Below, one piece after another: positions 9,398-18,103 of a DNA stretch of 64,000 nt. Position numbers and translations under genes: made by a program. This stretch comes from Ensifer adhaerens (lineage in GTDB: Bacteria; Pseudomonadota; Alphaproteobacteria; Rhizobiales; Rhizobiaceae): assembly GCF_020035535.1 (NCBI RefSeq), contig NZ_CP083349.1, positions 930,001 through 994,000 of the forward strand, given 5' to 3'. Each line of letters begins with the position of its first letter. Position 1 is the first letter of the stretch. Below the pieces are notes generated by a model. It saw only the letters and a program-made list of their open reading frames with translations. It had not been told where the DNA came from and searched no databases.

Positions 9398-9994
9398 ATG
9401 AGCACACATCACGATCCGCGCGTCAGGATCATTGGCCGCCGCACGCTCTGGGACGGGTTCATCCATCTCGAGGAGGTGACGCTCGAACAGGACATGTCGA
9501 ACGGCGTGACCGCGACACTGAAGCGCGAGGTTCACGATCATGGCAGTGCCGCGACCATCCTGCTCGTTGATGCCAGGCGGCAAAGCGTAGTGCTGGTGCG
9601 GCAGCTGCGCGTTCCTGTGCTTCTGCAGGGGCACCCTGCTTACATGATCGAAGCGGTGGCCGGGTTGCTGGATGACGACACCCCGGAAGTCGCGATCGCC
9701 CGCGAGGCACTGGAAGAGACCGGCTACCACGTCGAGGGCGCCACCCACCTTTTCGATGCCTATATGAGCCCGGGCGCGATCACCGAACGCACGAGCTTCT
9801 TCGTCGGCTATATCGACGTCACGGAAAAACGCGGGGATGGCGGCGGGCTCGCGCATGAGGGTGAGGATATCGAAGTTCTCGAAATACCGCTCGATCAGGC
9901 CTTCGCGATGATCGCCACCGGCGAGATCTGCGACGCCAAGACGATCATGCTGTTGCAATGGGCTAAGCTAAACCGCAACGAACTCATCGACTAA
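9398..9994 (+). CDS. NUDIX hydrolase, GDP-mannose/ADP-sugar pyrophosphatase (NudK-like)
   Basis: A 198-residue NUDIX protein. The signature is AGLLDDDTPEVAIAREALEE, then TGY, with the catalytic REALEETG helix binding Mg2+. The AGLLD-x2-x-PE variant and the downstream MSPGAITERTSFFVGY resemble NudK (GDP-mannose hydrolase) and the ADP-ribose pyrophosphatase TIGR00052 group. It would split a sugar nucleotide into NMP and sugar phosphate. It sits 43 bp after the CDF gene, on the same strand, and ends the 6.3-10.0 kb gene run. Confidence 0.88.
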   Translation: MSTHHDPRVRIIGRRTLWDGFIHLEEVTLEQDMSNGVTATLKREVHDHGSAATILLVDARRQSVVLVRQLRVPVLLQGHPAYMIEAVAGLLDDDTPEVAIAREALEETGYHVEGATHLFDAYMSPGAITERTSFFVGYIDVTEKRGDGGGLAHEGEDIEVLEIPLDQAFAMIATGEICDAKTIMLLQWAKLNRNELID

Positions 9995-10022
9995 GGCATT
10001 GTTTTATAAGAATATAATTTAT

Positions 10023-10049
10023 TACGGATATTTCACTTTTTGATCCGTA
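10023..10049. promoter_or_regulatory. Operator-like inverted repeat upstream of lpiA/mprF
   Basis: TACGGAT (10023-10029) and ATCCGTA (10043-10049) are perfect inverted 7-mers 13 bases apart in a very AT-rich 103-bp gap. A TATAAT sits at 10013-10018 just upstream, so a bound dimer would overlap the start of transcription. lpiA homologues are acid-inducible in Rhizobium tropici and Sinorhizobium medicae, which makes a regulator site here sensible. The protein is unknown. Confidence 0.45.
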
Positions 10050-10097
10050 TCGGGTAGGCTAAAGCGCTGATGTTCTCATCATTTGACATGGGCGCCC

Positions 10098-12707
10098 ATG
10101 ACATCCTCCATCTCGGAAAGCGCAACCGACGACGAGCAGCAGGCGGAGGGAGGTTGGATCTCCTTCCTGCGCCGCAACCGTCGCTATCTTTCGGCCGCCG
10201 GTACGCTTTTTGTGATCGCTCTCTTCGGCTTTGCGATCTTTCATCTGACATCGGAAGTTCAGTACGACGAAGTCGTGCAGGCACTGGCGGACACGCCCTG
10301 GACGGCGGTTGCGGCAGCGATTTTCTTCACGGCATTGAGCTTCCTGGCGCTGACCTTCTATGACGTCAGCGCGCTCGACTACGTCCGGCGCAAACTGCCC
10401 TATGCCGATGTGGCGCTGACGGCCGCGTGCGCCTATGCCGTCGGCAACACCGCGGGCTTCGGTGCGCTGAGCGGTGGCGCGATCCGCTATCGGTCCTACT
10501 CCCGCCTCGGCATAGAGCCGGAAAACATCGCCCGGATCATCGCCTTCGTGACGCTCGCCTTCGGGCTTGGCCTTCTGACGGTGACCTGTCTCAGTCTGCT
10601 CGCCGTGGGCGAATATGTGGCGCCGATGACAGGGCTCGATCCCCTGTTCCTGCGCCTGATTGCGGTCATCATCCTCGGCGGGTTGTTCTCTGTGTTCTTC
10701 CTGGCGCGCGACGGCCGCGAGGTGAGCCTGGGACGCCTGACCCTGCGGTTGCCCGATTCGCGAACGGTCTCGCGCCAGTTCCTGGTGACGGCGCTCGATC
10801 TGGCCGCTTCGGCGACCGTGCTCTACGTGCTCCTGCCGGCCGGCACCATCGGCTGGCCGGCTTTCCTTGCCGTCTACTCGCTGGCCGTCGGCGTCGGTGT
10901 CCTCAGCCACGTTCCGGCTGGTCTCGGGGTGTTCGAGACGATCATCATCGCGACGCTCGGCCACAACACCGATGTCGACACCATTCTCGGCGCGCTGGTG
11001 CTTTATCGCGTGATCTATCACGTGCTGCCGCTGGTGATCGCGATCGCCGTCGTCATTGGTATCGAGCTTCGCCAGCTTGCCGGCCATCCCGTCGCCTCCA
11101 GCGTCCGGCGTATCGGCGGGCGGATGACGCCGCTGCTGTTGGCCACGCTCGGCATCGTGCTCGCGATCATGCTCGTGCTGTCGAGCGTGACGCCGACCCC
11201 GGACGAAAACCTGGCATTTCTCGAAAGTCTGCTGCCCCTGCCGATCGTCGAGGGCGCACATTTCCTCGCGAGCCTGCTCGGGCTGGCGCTCGTCGTCGTC
11301 TCGCGCGGACTTGCTCTGCGGCTTGATGGGGCCTGGTGGGCATCAATCGTGATCGCAATCGCCGCCCTGCTGCTGTCGCTGATCAAGGCGATCGCGGTGG
11401 TGGAGGCAGGCATGCTCGCCTTCTTCCTGCTGGGGCTGCTCGTCAGCCGGCGCTTGTTCGTTCGGCCGGCTTCGCTCTTTGGTCAGGCGCTCACCATACC
11501 GTGGCTCACGGCGCTCGGGGTCATCTGCCTGGGCGGACTGGTCGTCCTGCTCTTCGTCTACCGCGATGTCGAATACAGCCACGAACTCTGGTGGCAGTTC
11601 GAATTCTCGGCCGAGGCGCCGCGTGGGCTGCGGGCGCTCTTGGGCGTGACCATCGGCGCCAGCATGCTTGCGATCTGGAGCCTGATGCGGCCTGCTGCAG
11701 GGTCGGCCGAACCCGCCTCCAACGACGCGATGGAACGGGCTTTGGCGATCGTCGAGGCACAGAACATGTCCGACGCCAATCTGGTGCGCATGGGCGACAA
11801 GAGCATCCTGTTCTCGGCCGATCGGCGGGCCTTCATCATGTACGGTCAGCGGGCCCGTTCGTGGATCGCACTCTTTGATCCGGTCGGCCCGATCGACGCC
11901 TGGCCGGAATTGATCTGGCATTTCATCGAGAAGGCGCGTGCCGCCGGTTGCCGGGCGGTCTTCTACCAGGTCTCGCCCGAAGGGCTCGCCTACTACGCCG
12001 ATGCGGGGCTGCGCGCTTTCCGGCTCGGCGAACTGGCGCGCGTCGATCTCGCTCGCTTCGAGATGAAGGGCGGCAAATGGGCGAACCTGCGGCAACAGGT
12101 CAGCCGCGCTCAACGTGACGGTCTTGAGTTTCGTGTCGTTTCGCCGGCGGATGTTCCGGGGATCATGGCGGACCTGACGGAAGTGTCCGATGCCTGGCTT
12201 GCGCACCACAATGCCAAGGAAAAAGGTTTCTCGCTCGGCGCCTTCGATCCCGACTATCTGACCGAGCAGCCGGTAGCCATCCTGACCAGCGGCGGTCGCA
12301 TCGTCGCCTTCGCCAACATTCTGGTGACTGCGACGAAGGAAGAAGGCACCGTCGATCTGATGCGGTTCTCCCCGGATGCGCCGAAAGGGGCGATGGACTT
12401 TCTTTTCGCCCAAGTTATGGAATACCTGAAGGCGGAAGGCTTTCGTGCCTTCAATCTCGGCATGGCGCCACTTTCAGGCATGTCGACGCGCCAGATTGCG
12501 CCGGTATGGGACCGGGCCGGCCGTACCTTCTTCGAACACGGCGAGCGCTTCTACAACTTCAAGGGTTTGCGTGCCTTCAAATCGAAGTTTCATCCGCAGT
12601 GGCAACCGCGGTATCTTGTCGCCAGTGGCGGCATCAATCCGATCCTCGCCTTGATGGATGCGACATTCCTGATCGGCGGTGGTCTCAAAGGAGTGGTGAA
12701 GAAATGA
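10098..12707 (+). CDS. mprF: LpiA/MprF, phosphatidylglycerol lysyltransferase
   Basis: An 869-residue integral membrane enzyme that transfers lysine from Lys-tRNA to phosphatidylglycerol and flips the product, lowering surface negative charge. The N-terminal ~540 residues are a series of hydrophobic segments (flippase/LPG_synthase_TM). The soluble C-terminal GNAT-like synthase domain (DUF2156) ends with the family pattern FYNFKGLRAFKSKFHPQW. In rhizobia the gene is called lpiA (low-pH inducible) and pairs with acvB/atvA, as here. The start is the ATG at 10098; a TTG at 10083 is also in frame and neither has a strong Shine-Dalgarno. Its stop overlaps the acvB start as ATGA. Confidence 0.93.
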   Translation: MTSSISESATDDEQQAEGGWISFLRRNRRYLSAAGTLFVIALFGFAIFHLTSEVQYDEVVQALADTPWTAVAAAIFFTALSFLALTFYDVSALDYVRRKLPYADVALTAACAYAVGNTAGFGALSGGAIRYRSYSRLGIEPENIARIIAFVTLAFGLGLLTVTCLSLLAVGEYVAPMTGLDPLFLRLIAVIILGGLFSVFFLARDGREVSLGRLTLRLPDSRTVSRQFLVTALDLAASATVLYVLLPAGTIGWPAFLAVYSLAVGVGVLSHVPAGLGVFETIIIATLGHNTDVDTILGALVLYRVIYHVLPLVIAIAVVIGIELRQLAGHPVASSVRRIGGRMTPLLLATLGIVLAIMLVLSSVTPTPDENLAFLESLLPLPIVEGAHFLASLLGLALVVVSRGLALRLDGAWWASIVIAIAALLLSLIKAIAVVEAGMLAFFLLGLLVSRRLFVRPASLFGQALTIPWLTALGVICLGGLVVLLFVYRDVEYSHELWWQFEFSAEAPRGLRALLGVTIGASMLAIWSLMRPAAGSAEPASNDAMERALAIVEAQNMSDANLVRMGDKSILFSADRRAFIMYGQRARSWIALFDPVGPIDAWPELIWHFIEKARAAGCRAVFYQVSPEGLAYYADAGLRAFRLGELARVDLARFEMKGGKWANLRQQVSRAQRDGLEFRVVSPADVPGIMADLTEVSDAWLAHHNAKEKGFSLGAFDPDYLTEQPVAILTSGGRIVAFANILVTATKEEGTVDLMRFSPDAPKGAMDFLFAQVMEYLKAEGFRAFNLGMAPLSGMSTRQIAPVWDRAGRTFFEHGERFYNFKGLRAFKSKFHPQWQPRYLVASGGINPILALMDATFLIGGGLKGVVKK

Positions 12708-14089
12708 TCCGTGTCGCGAACGCCTGGAAATGTCTCATCTCGGCGGCGCTGCTGCTTTCGGCTTCCATTCTTCCCGCTCTCGCGGAAGACGCGCCGAAGA
12801 GCTACGATGCCGGGATGATCCCGTCGCCGCGCATCATGCTCCCCAAGGAAAAGGCGGCCGCACTCGTCGTGCTGCTTTCGGATGCTGGTGGCTGGACGGA
12901 CAAGGAGCAGGCGGTTGCCGATACGCTCACCGGTGACAAGACCGTCGTCATCGGTGTCGATCTCAAGGCTTACCTCGCGTCGCTCGCCAAGGATGACGGC
13001 GACTGCATCTACATGGTCTCCGACATCGAGTCGCTGAGCCAGCAGATACAGCGCGCCATCGGCAGCGATTCATATCAACTGCCCATCGTCGCCGGCGTGG
13101 GTGCCGGTGGTGCCATGGCGCTCGCGATTGCCGCCCAGACACCGCCGGCCACGATCGGCCAGACGCTGGCGGTCGACCCGGAGGAGGGGATAGCGCTCAA
13201 GAAGCAGCTCTGCACGCCGGCCGAGAAGGTGAAGAAAGGCGACCGCATGGTCTACGGCTTGACCGACGGCCCCTTACCGGACCCGGTCTCCGTCGTCTTC
13301 TCGCCGGAAGCCTCCGCGGATGGGCGTTCGCATGTGGCTGCGCTCATCGCGAAACATTCGGATGTCGATCAGGAGGACAGCGACGACGACGCCTTCACGA
13401 CCTTGTCCGACCACCTCTCGGACATCATCGACAGCGAGAGCGACGCCGGCAATCCGTTCGGCCTGCCGCTGACCATTCTCGATGCCAAGCCTACGCGCGA
13501 CACGATGGCGGTGATCTATTCGGGTGACGGCGGCTGGCGTGACATCGACAAGGAGGTCGGCGACGTCCTCCAGCAGCAGGGTGTTCCCGTCGTCGGTTTC
13601 GATTCCCTGCATTACTTCTGGTCGGAGCGCGATCCCCAGGTGACGGCGGATGATCTCGCCAAGGTGATGAGCTACTACCGCAAGCACTGGAACGTCCGCA
13701 ACGTTCTGCTGATCGGTTATTCCTTCGGTGCCGATGTCCTGCCTCGAACCTTCAACCTGCTGCCGTCGGGCGAAAAGGCGCATGTGCGCCAGGTGACGCT
13801 GATGGCGCTGTCGCACATGGTCGACTACAAGGTCTCGGTGCTGGGCTGGCTGGGCGCGGAAGGCGATGGCAAGGGCGGCGATCCGCTCGACGACATCAAG
13901 CGCATCGATCCGGCGCTCGTGCAGTGCATCTACGGAATGGACGAAGAGGATGATGCCTGCCCCGAATTGAAGGGCACAGGCGTCGACGTCATCGGCATCG
14001 ACGGCGGTCACCACTTTGACGAGGACTATCCGGCACTGACACGGCGCGTGCTTGATGCCCTCGATCGCCGGCTGGCGTCGGCGAAGTGA
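12704..14089 (+). CDS. acvB: AcvB/AtvA, lysyl-phosphatidylglycerol hydrolase (VirJ domain)
   Basis: A 461-residue periplasmic protein with a signal peptide (cleaved near ALA|ED, residue 28), an N-terminal AcvB-specific domain (about 40-220) and a C-terminal VirJ alpha/beta-hydrolase domain. GYSFG (338-342) is the nucleophile elbow with Ser340, and GGHHF near 435 supplies a candidate catalytic His. Agrobacterium AcvB hydrolyses lysyl-PG and is needed for virulence, and R. tropici AtvA supports acid tolerance. The ATGA overlap with mprF couples the enzyme that makes the lipid to the one that degrades it. It converges on purN with only 13 bp between stops and no terminator. Confidence 0.93.
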   Translation: MIRVANAWKCLISAALLLSASILPALAEDAPKSYDAGMIPSPRIMLPKEKAAALVVLLSDAGGWTDKEQAVADTLTGDKTVVIGVDLKAYLASLAKDDGDCIYMVSDIESLSQQIQRAIGSDSYQLPIVAGVGAGGAMALAIAAQTPPATIGQTLAVDPEEGIALKKQLCTPAEKVKKGDRMVYGLTDGPLPDPVSVVFSPEASADGRSHVAALIAKHSDVDQEDSDDDAFTTLSDHLSDIIDSESDAGNPFGLPLTILDAKPTRDTMAVIYSGDGGWRDIDKEVGDVLQQQGVPVVGFDSLHYFWSERDPQVTADDLAKVMSYYRKHWNVRNVLLIGYSFGADVLPRTFNLLPSGEKAHVRQVTLMALSHMVDYKVSVLGWLGAEGDGKGGDPLDDIKRIDPALVQCIYGMDEEDDACPELKGTGVDVIGIDGGHHFDEDYPALTRRVLDALDRRLASAK

Positions 14090-14102
14090 CGATTTGATTT
14101 AG

Positions 14103-14771
14103 TCAGGCCGCCGGTGAGATCAGCGTGGCGTTCGCTTCGGCGGCGCTCTGGCTCACCGCGCGGCCGCCTTCCATGCGCACCTTGCCCTCGGCCATCAGCC
14201 GAAGCGCCATCGGATAGGTGCGGTGCTCGACGGTCAGCACCCGCGTTGCGAGGCTTTCCGATGTGTCGCCGGGTAAAACCGGAACCACCGCCTGCGCCAG
14301 GATCGGGCCTTCGTCCATCCCTTCGGTGACGAAATGCACCGTGCAGCCGGCAACTTTCATGCCGGCGTCGATGGCGCGCTGATGGGTGTGCAGGCCGGGG
14401 AAAAGCGGCAGCAGCGAGGGATGGATGTTGAGGATCCGTCCTTCATGGCGCTGGATAAAGGTTGCCGACAGTAGCCGCATGTATCCGGCCAGGCAGATGA
14501 TGTCGGGCGACAGGCGGTCGAGCTCGGCAAGGATTGCTGCCTCGTGGGCGTCCTTGCTGTCGAAATCCTTGCGCAGGAAGCTGCGTGTCGGAATGCCCAG
14601 TGCCGCCGCCTTGTCGAGGCCGCCGGCATCTGCCTTGTCGGCGATAACCGCGACGATTTCGGCCGGGAAGCCCGGCTCGGCTGCCGCTTTCGCCAGCGCC
14701 AGCATGTTGGAGCCGCCGCCCGAAATGAAGACGACGACCCGCTTCTTGCCCGTCGAGACCTCAGTCGTCAT
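14103..14771 (-). CDS. purN: PurN, phosphoribosylglycinamide formyltransferase
   Basis: PurN adds a formyl group from 10-formyl-THF to GAR, the third step of purine synthesis. The 222-residue product has the ISGGGSN phosphate loop near the N-terminus and the catalytic set in [14 protein letters not shown] (Asn, His) and EGMDEGPIL (Asp). The ATG at 14771 overlaps the purM stop (ATGA), which fixes the start and rules out the longer upstream frame. It is the second gene of a purM-purN operon. Confidence 0.97.
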   Translation of the reverse strand: MTTEVSTGKKRVVVFISGGGSNMLALAKAAAEPGFPAEIVAVIADKADAGGLDKAAALGIPTRSFLRKDFDSKDAHEAAILAELDRLSPDIICLAGYMRLLSATFIQRHEGRILNIHPSLLPLFPGLHTHQRAIDAGMKVAGCTVHFVTEGMDEGPILAQAVVPVLPGDTSESLATRVLTVEHRTYPMALRLMAEGKVRMEGGRAVSQSAAEANATLISPAA

Positions 14772-15838
14772 AGAGCGAGGTTGCCCTTGTAGATCGTGCC
14801 GGCGGCACCTTCGTCGCGAGCGACCATGCGGCCGAGCGTAAAGACGGTTTCGCCCTCGCCGGTCAGCACAGAAGCGACCTCTGCAGCCTTGTCGGCCGGA
14901 ACGACGGCGATCATGCCGACGCCGCAATTGAAGGTGCGCAGCATTTCATTGGCGGCAACGCCACCGGTCTGGGCGAGCCAGGAGAAGACCTTCGGCGCCT
15001 TGATCGCGTCGAGGTCGATCTCGGCAGCGAGATGCTTCGGCAGCACGCGCGGAATGTTTTCGGGGAAGCCGCCGCCGGTGATGTGGGCGAGCGCCTTGAT
15101 CGCGCCGGTTTCGCGGATCGCCTTCAGGAGCGGCTTCACATAGATGCGCGTCGGCGTCATCAGGAGATCGGCAAGCGTGCCTTCTCCGAACGGGGCAGGG
15201 GCATCCCAGGCAAGGCCCGAGAGCGCGACGATCTTGCGCACCAGCGAATAGCCGTTGGAGTGGACGCCCGACGAGGCGAGGCCGAGGATGGCGTCGCCTT
15301 CGGAGATGTCGCCGGCCGGCAGCAACTGGCCGCGTTCGGCAGCGCCGACAGCAAAGCCCGCGAGGTCATAATCGCCGCCCGAATACATGCCCGGCATTTC
15401 GGCGGTCTCGCCGCCGATCAGTGCACAGCCCGCCTCGCGGCAGCCGCTGGCAATGCCGGCGACGATGGCCGCACCCTGGTCCGGATCGAGCTTGCCGGTT
15501 GCGAAGTAGTCGAGGAAGAACAGCGGCTCGGCGCCCTGGACCACCAGGTCGTTGACGCACATGGCGACGAGGTCGATGCCGACGGTGTCATGCTTGTTGG
15601 CGTCGATCGCGATCTTGAGCTTGGTTCCGACGCCGTCATTGGCAGCAACCAGAACCGGGTCGGTGAAGCCTGCCGCCTTCAGGTCGAACAGGCCGCCGAA
15701 GCCGCCGATTTCGCCATCGGCGCCGGGGCGCCGCGTCGAGCGCACATGCGGCTTGATCTTCTCGACCATCAGGTTACCGGCGTCGATATCCACGCCCGCG
15801 TCGCTATAGGTGAGGCCGTTCTTTCCCGACTGGCTCAT
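14768..15838 (-). CDS. purM: PurM, phosphoribosylformylglycinamidine cyclo-ligase
   Basis: PurM (AIR synthetase) closes the imidazole ring of FGAM using ATP. The 356-residue protein begins near [14 protein letters not shown], and contains the glycine-rich [20 protein letters not shown] and [18 protein letters not shown] typical of the AIR synthetase fold. The ATG at 15838 is chosen because GGAG lies 8 bases upstream; the frame stays open further upstream but is not conserved. It leads the purM-purN operon and is transcribed away from perM. Confidence 0.97.
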   Translation of the reverse strand: MSQSGKNGLTYSDAGVDIDAGNLMVEKIKPHVRSTRRPGADGEIGGFGGLFDLKAAGFTDPVLVAANDGVGTKLKIAIDANKHDTVGIDLVAMCVNDLVVQGAEPLFFLDYFATGKLDPDQGAAIVAGIASGCREAGCALIGGETAEMPGMYSGGDYDLAGFAVGAAERGQLLPAGDISEGDAILGLASSGVHSNGYSLVRKIVALSGLAWDAPAPFGEGTLADLLMTPTRIYVKPLLKAIRETGAIKALAHITGGGFPENIPRVLPKHLAAEIDLDAIKAPKVFSWLAQTGGVAANEMLRTFNCGVGMIAVVPADKAAEVASVLTGEGETVFTLGRMVARDEGAAGTIYKGNLAL

Positions 15839-16207
15839 GCTCGTTCTCCAAGGCTCGTCGTGCGACAGGTATTTTGCGGATGCGATTGGCACGGCAGGCA
15901 AGGGAGTGCAAGCCGAGAGCATGCATTGGCGGCGTTTTTTCAACATTTTGCCCATATCCCACGGTAGAAACGAACAGCATGGCTCCAAACCGCGCGGTGC
16001 CGCCCGGTTGGACTTGACCGGCGCCCGCGCCGCCCCCTATCTCCTCTAAAGGGTTGTGATACGCGTTCGGCGCGTGCAGCGCGCGAGAGCGAGATGAGGA
16101 AGAGTGTGCGGTTCCCCGCCCGCATCCCGCTTTCGCTGATGAGAAACGACCGCGTTTATGATTTTGGGTCGATCCGACCCCAGATGATCGTGGTCTAAGG
16201 GAGTGTC
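15839..16207. other. Divergent intergenic region purM / perM
   Basis: 369 bp between two outward-facing operons. It should carry both promoters. No clear consensus -35/-10 pair, riboswitch or small ORF could be supported. Just before perM lies AAGGGAG (16198-16204), the ribosome binding site for that gene. Confidence 0.45.
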
Positions 16208-17329
16208 ATGGATATCAAGGTCAGTGGTTCCGGATTGCAGCGCCAGGTCATCTTCTGGATGCTGGTGCTTGGCGCCTTCATTGCCTTCCTCATGGTCTTC
16301 AGCTCTATCCTGCTGCCGTTCCTTGCCGGCATGGCGCTTGCCTATTTCCTCGATCCGGTGGCCGACCGTCTCGAGCGCCTCGGCCTCAGTCGCCTGATGG
16401 CGACGGTCGTCATCCTGATCGGTTTCGTCGTCGTCTTCGTGCTGGCGCTGATGATCATCATTCCCGTGGTCGTCAGCCAGGCTTCGGACTTCATTGCGAA
16501 CATCCCCGGCTATGCGTCCAAGTTGCAGGTGCTCGTCAATGAAGCACAGACGCGGCTCATTCCCGATTGGCTGGCGAGCCAGATGCCGTCGATCAAGCAG
16601 AGTTCAGGCAAGCTGTTGGAGCAGGGGGCGGCCTTCGTCGGCACGCTCTTCCAGCAGATCTGGAACTCCGGCGTGGCACTGCTCGACGTCATTTCGCTGC
16701 TCGTCGTGACCCCCGTCGTCGCCTTCTACATCCTGCTCGACTGGGACCGGATGGTGGAGAAGGTCGACAGTTGGGTGCCGCGCGACTACGTCTCGGATGT
16801 GCGCCAGATCGCCCGCGACATGAACGCGACGATCGCCGGTTTCGTGCGCGGTCAGGGCTCGCTCTGCGTCATTCTCGGCCTCTATTACGGTATCGGCCTG
16901 TCTTTGGTCGGCCTCAATTTCGGCCTGCTGATCGGCCTCTTCGCCGGCATGATCAGCTTCATCCCCTATGTCGGCTCGATGGTCGGCCTCGTGCTTGCCG
17001 TTGGCGTCGCCCTGGTGCAGTTCTGGCCGGACTATCTCTGGATCGGCCTTGTGCTTGCCGTCTTCTTCAGCGGCCAGTTCATGGAGGGCAACATCCTCCA
17101 GCCGAAGCTGGTGGGCAAGAGCGTCGGCCTGCATCCGGTCTGGCTGATGTTTGCCCTGCTCGCCTTCGGCGCGCTCTTCGGCTTCGTTGGCCTGCTGGTG
17201 GCGGTGCCGGCGGCAGCGGCCATCGGCGTGCTTGTCCGCTTCGGCATCCAGCGGTACCTTGATAGCGATCTCTATCACGGGCACGGCAAGGCAGTGGAAA
17301 AGAAGGCGAAGAGCGACAAGGCCGCCTGA
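16208..17329 (+). CDS. AI-2E family transporter (PerM-like)
   Basis: A 373-residue inner membrane protein of the UPF0118/AI-2E family. Hydrophobic segments lie in the first ~95 residues and again from about 155 to 345, with a soluble stretch around 95-150 between them and a charged C-terminal tail (KKAKSDKAA). Typical family motifs are ALAYFLDPVADRLERLG near the start and GNILQPKLVGKSVGLHP near 295-310. Members have been linked to AI-2 export or Na+/H+ antiport; nothing here decides the substrate. AAGGGAG precedes the ATG. It is the first gene of a run with hdaA, ppk and ppx. Confidence 0.9.
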   Translation: MDIKVSGSGLQRQVIFWMLVLGAFIAFLMVFSSILLPFLAGMALAYFLDPVADRLERLGLSRLMATVVILIGFVVVFVLALMIIIPVVVSQASDFIANIPGYASKLQVLVNEAQTRLIPDWLASQMPSIKQSSGKLLEQGAAFVGTLFQQIWNSGVALLDVISLLVVTPVVAFYILLDWDRMVEKVDSWVPRDYVSDVRQIARDMNATIAGFVRGQGSLCVILGLYYGIGLSLVGLNFGLLIGLFAGMISFIPYVGSMVGLVLAVGVALVQFWPDYLWIGLVLAVFFSGQFMEGNILQPKLVGKSVGLHPVWLMFALLAFGALFGFVGLLVAVPAAAAIGVLVRFGIQRYLDSDLYHGHGKAVEKKAKSDKAA

Positions 17330-17355
17330 TTTCCGACGATTGTCCCGAGTACAGC

Positions 17356-18045
17356 ATGACAAAACGCCCATTTGAACAAATCCCCCTGGCCTTTGGCCAC
17401 GACCCGGCGACGGGCCGTGAAGACCTGCTCGTCTCCGACAGACTGAGCGCGGCGATCGCGATCGTCGACCATTGGCCGGACTGGCCCTCGCCGGTGGTCA
17501 TCATCGCCGGGCCGGTCGGCTCGGGCAAATCGCACCTTGCCAGTATCTGGAAGGAGCGGGCAGGAGCTGAGGTCATCCACCCGCTCGCCGGTTCCGATGC
17601 TGCCGTCATCGCGGCTGAACGGCCCGTTCTCTTCGAGGACGCCGACCGCAGCGGCTTTGACGACACGACGCTGTTCCACGTCATCAACAATGTGCGCCAG
17701 CATGGCACCGGTCTGCTGATGACGACCCGGCTCTGGCCGATGTCCTGGCCGGTGACCCTGCCGGATCTGCGTTCTCGCCTCAAGGCTGCGACCGTCGTCG
17801 AGATCGGCGAGCCGGATGACGAGTTGCTGACGCAAGTTCTGATCAAGCTCTTCGCCGACCGTCAGCTCTTCGTCGACGAGCGGCTCGTGGGTTACATCGT
17901 TCAGCGCATGGAACGGTCGCTCGAGGCAGCGCAGACGATCGTCGAACGCATCGACCATCTGGCGCTTTCCCGTGGCACCAAGCTCAGCCGGGTGCTCGCT
18001 TCGGAAGTTCTCGAAGAACTGGGGAATCAGCGGCGTTCCGATTGA
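17356..18045 (+). CDS. hdaA: HdaA, DnaA regulatory inactivator homologue
   Basis: A 229-residue DnaA-like AAA protein that, with the sliding clamp, promotes hydrolysis of DnaA-ATP after initiation. The N-terminal QIPLAF (8-13) matches the clamp-binding motif of Hda proteins. Walker A is GPVGSGKS (52-59) and a Walker B-like VLFEDADR is near 90-97. Unlike DnaA it has no DNA-binding domain IV. It lies 26 bp after perM and 58 bp before ppk, so replication control and polyphosphate synthesis may share transcripts, an arrangement I believe is common in Alphaproteobacteria. Confidence 0.92.
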   Translation: MTKRPFEQIPLAFGHDPATGREDLLVSDRLSAAIAIVDHWPDWPSPVVIIAGPVGSGKSHLASIWKERAGAEVIHPLAGSDAAVIAAERPVLFEDADRSGFDDTTLFHVINNVRQHGTGLLMTTRLWPMSWPVTLPDLRSRLKAATVVEIGEPDDELLTQVLIKLFADRQLFVDERLVGYIVQRMERSLEAAQTIVERIDHLALSRGTKLSRVLASEVLEELGNQRRSD

Positions 18046-18103
18046 CTGTCACAGAACCGTCGTCAAACTGAGATAGCCGGTGCAACCGGAGCAATGGGAT
18101 CGG

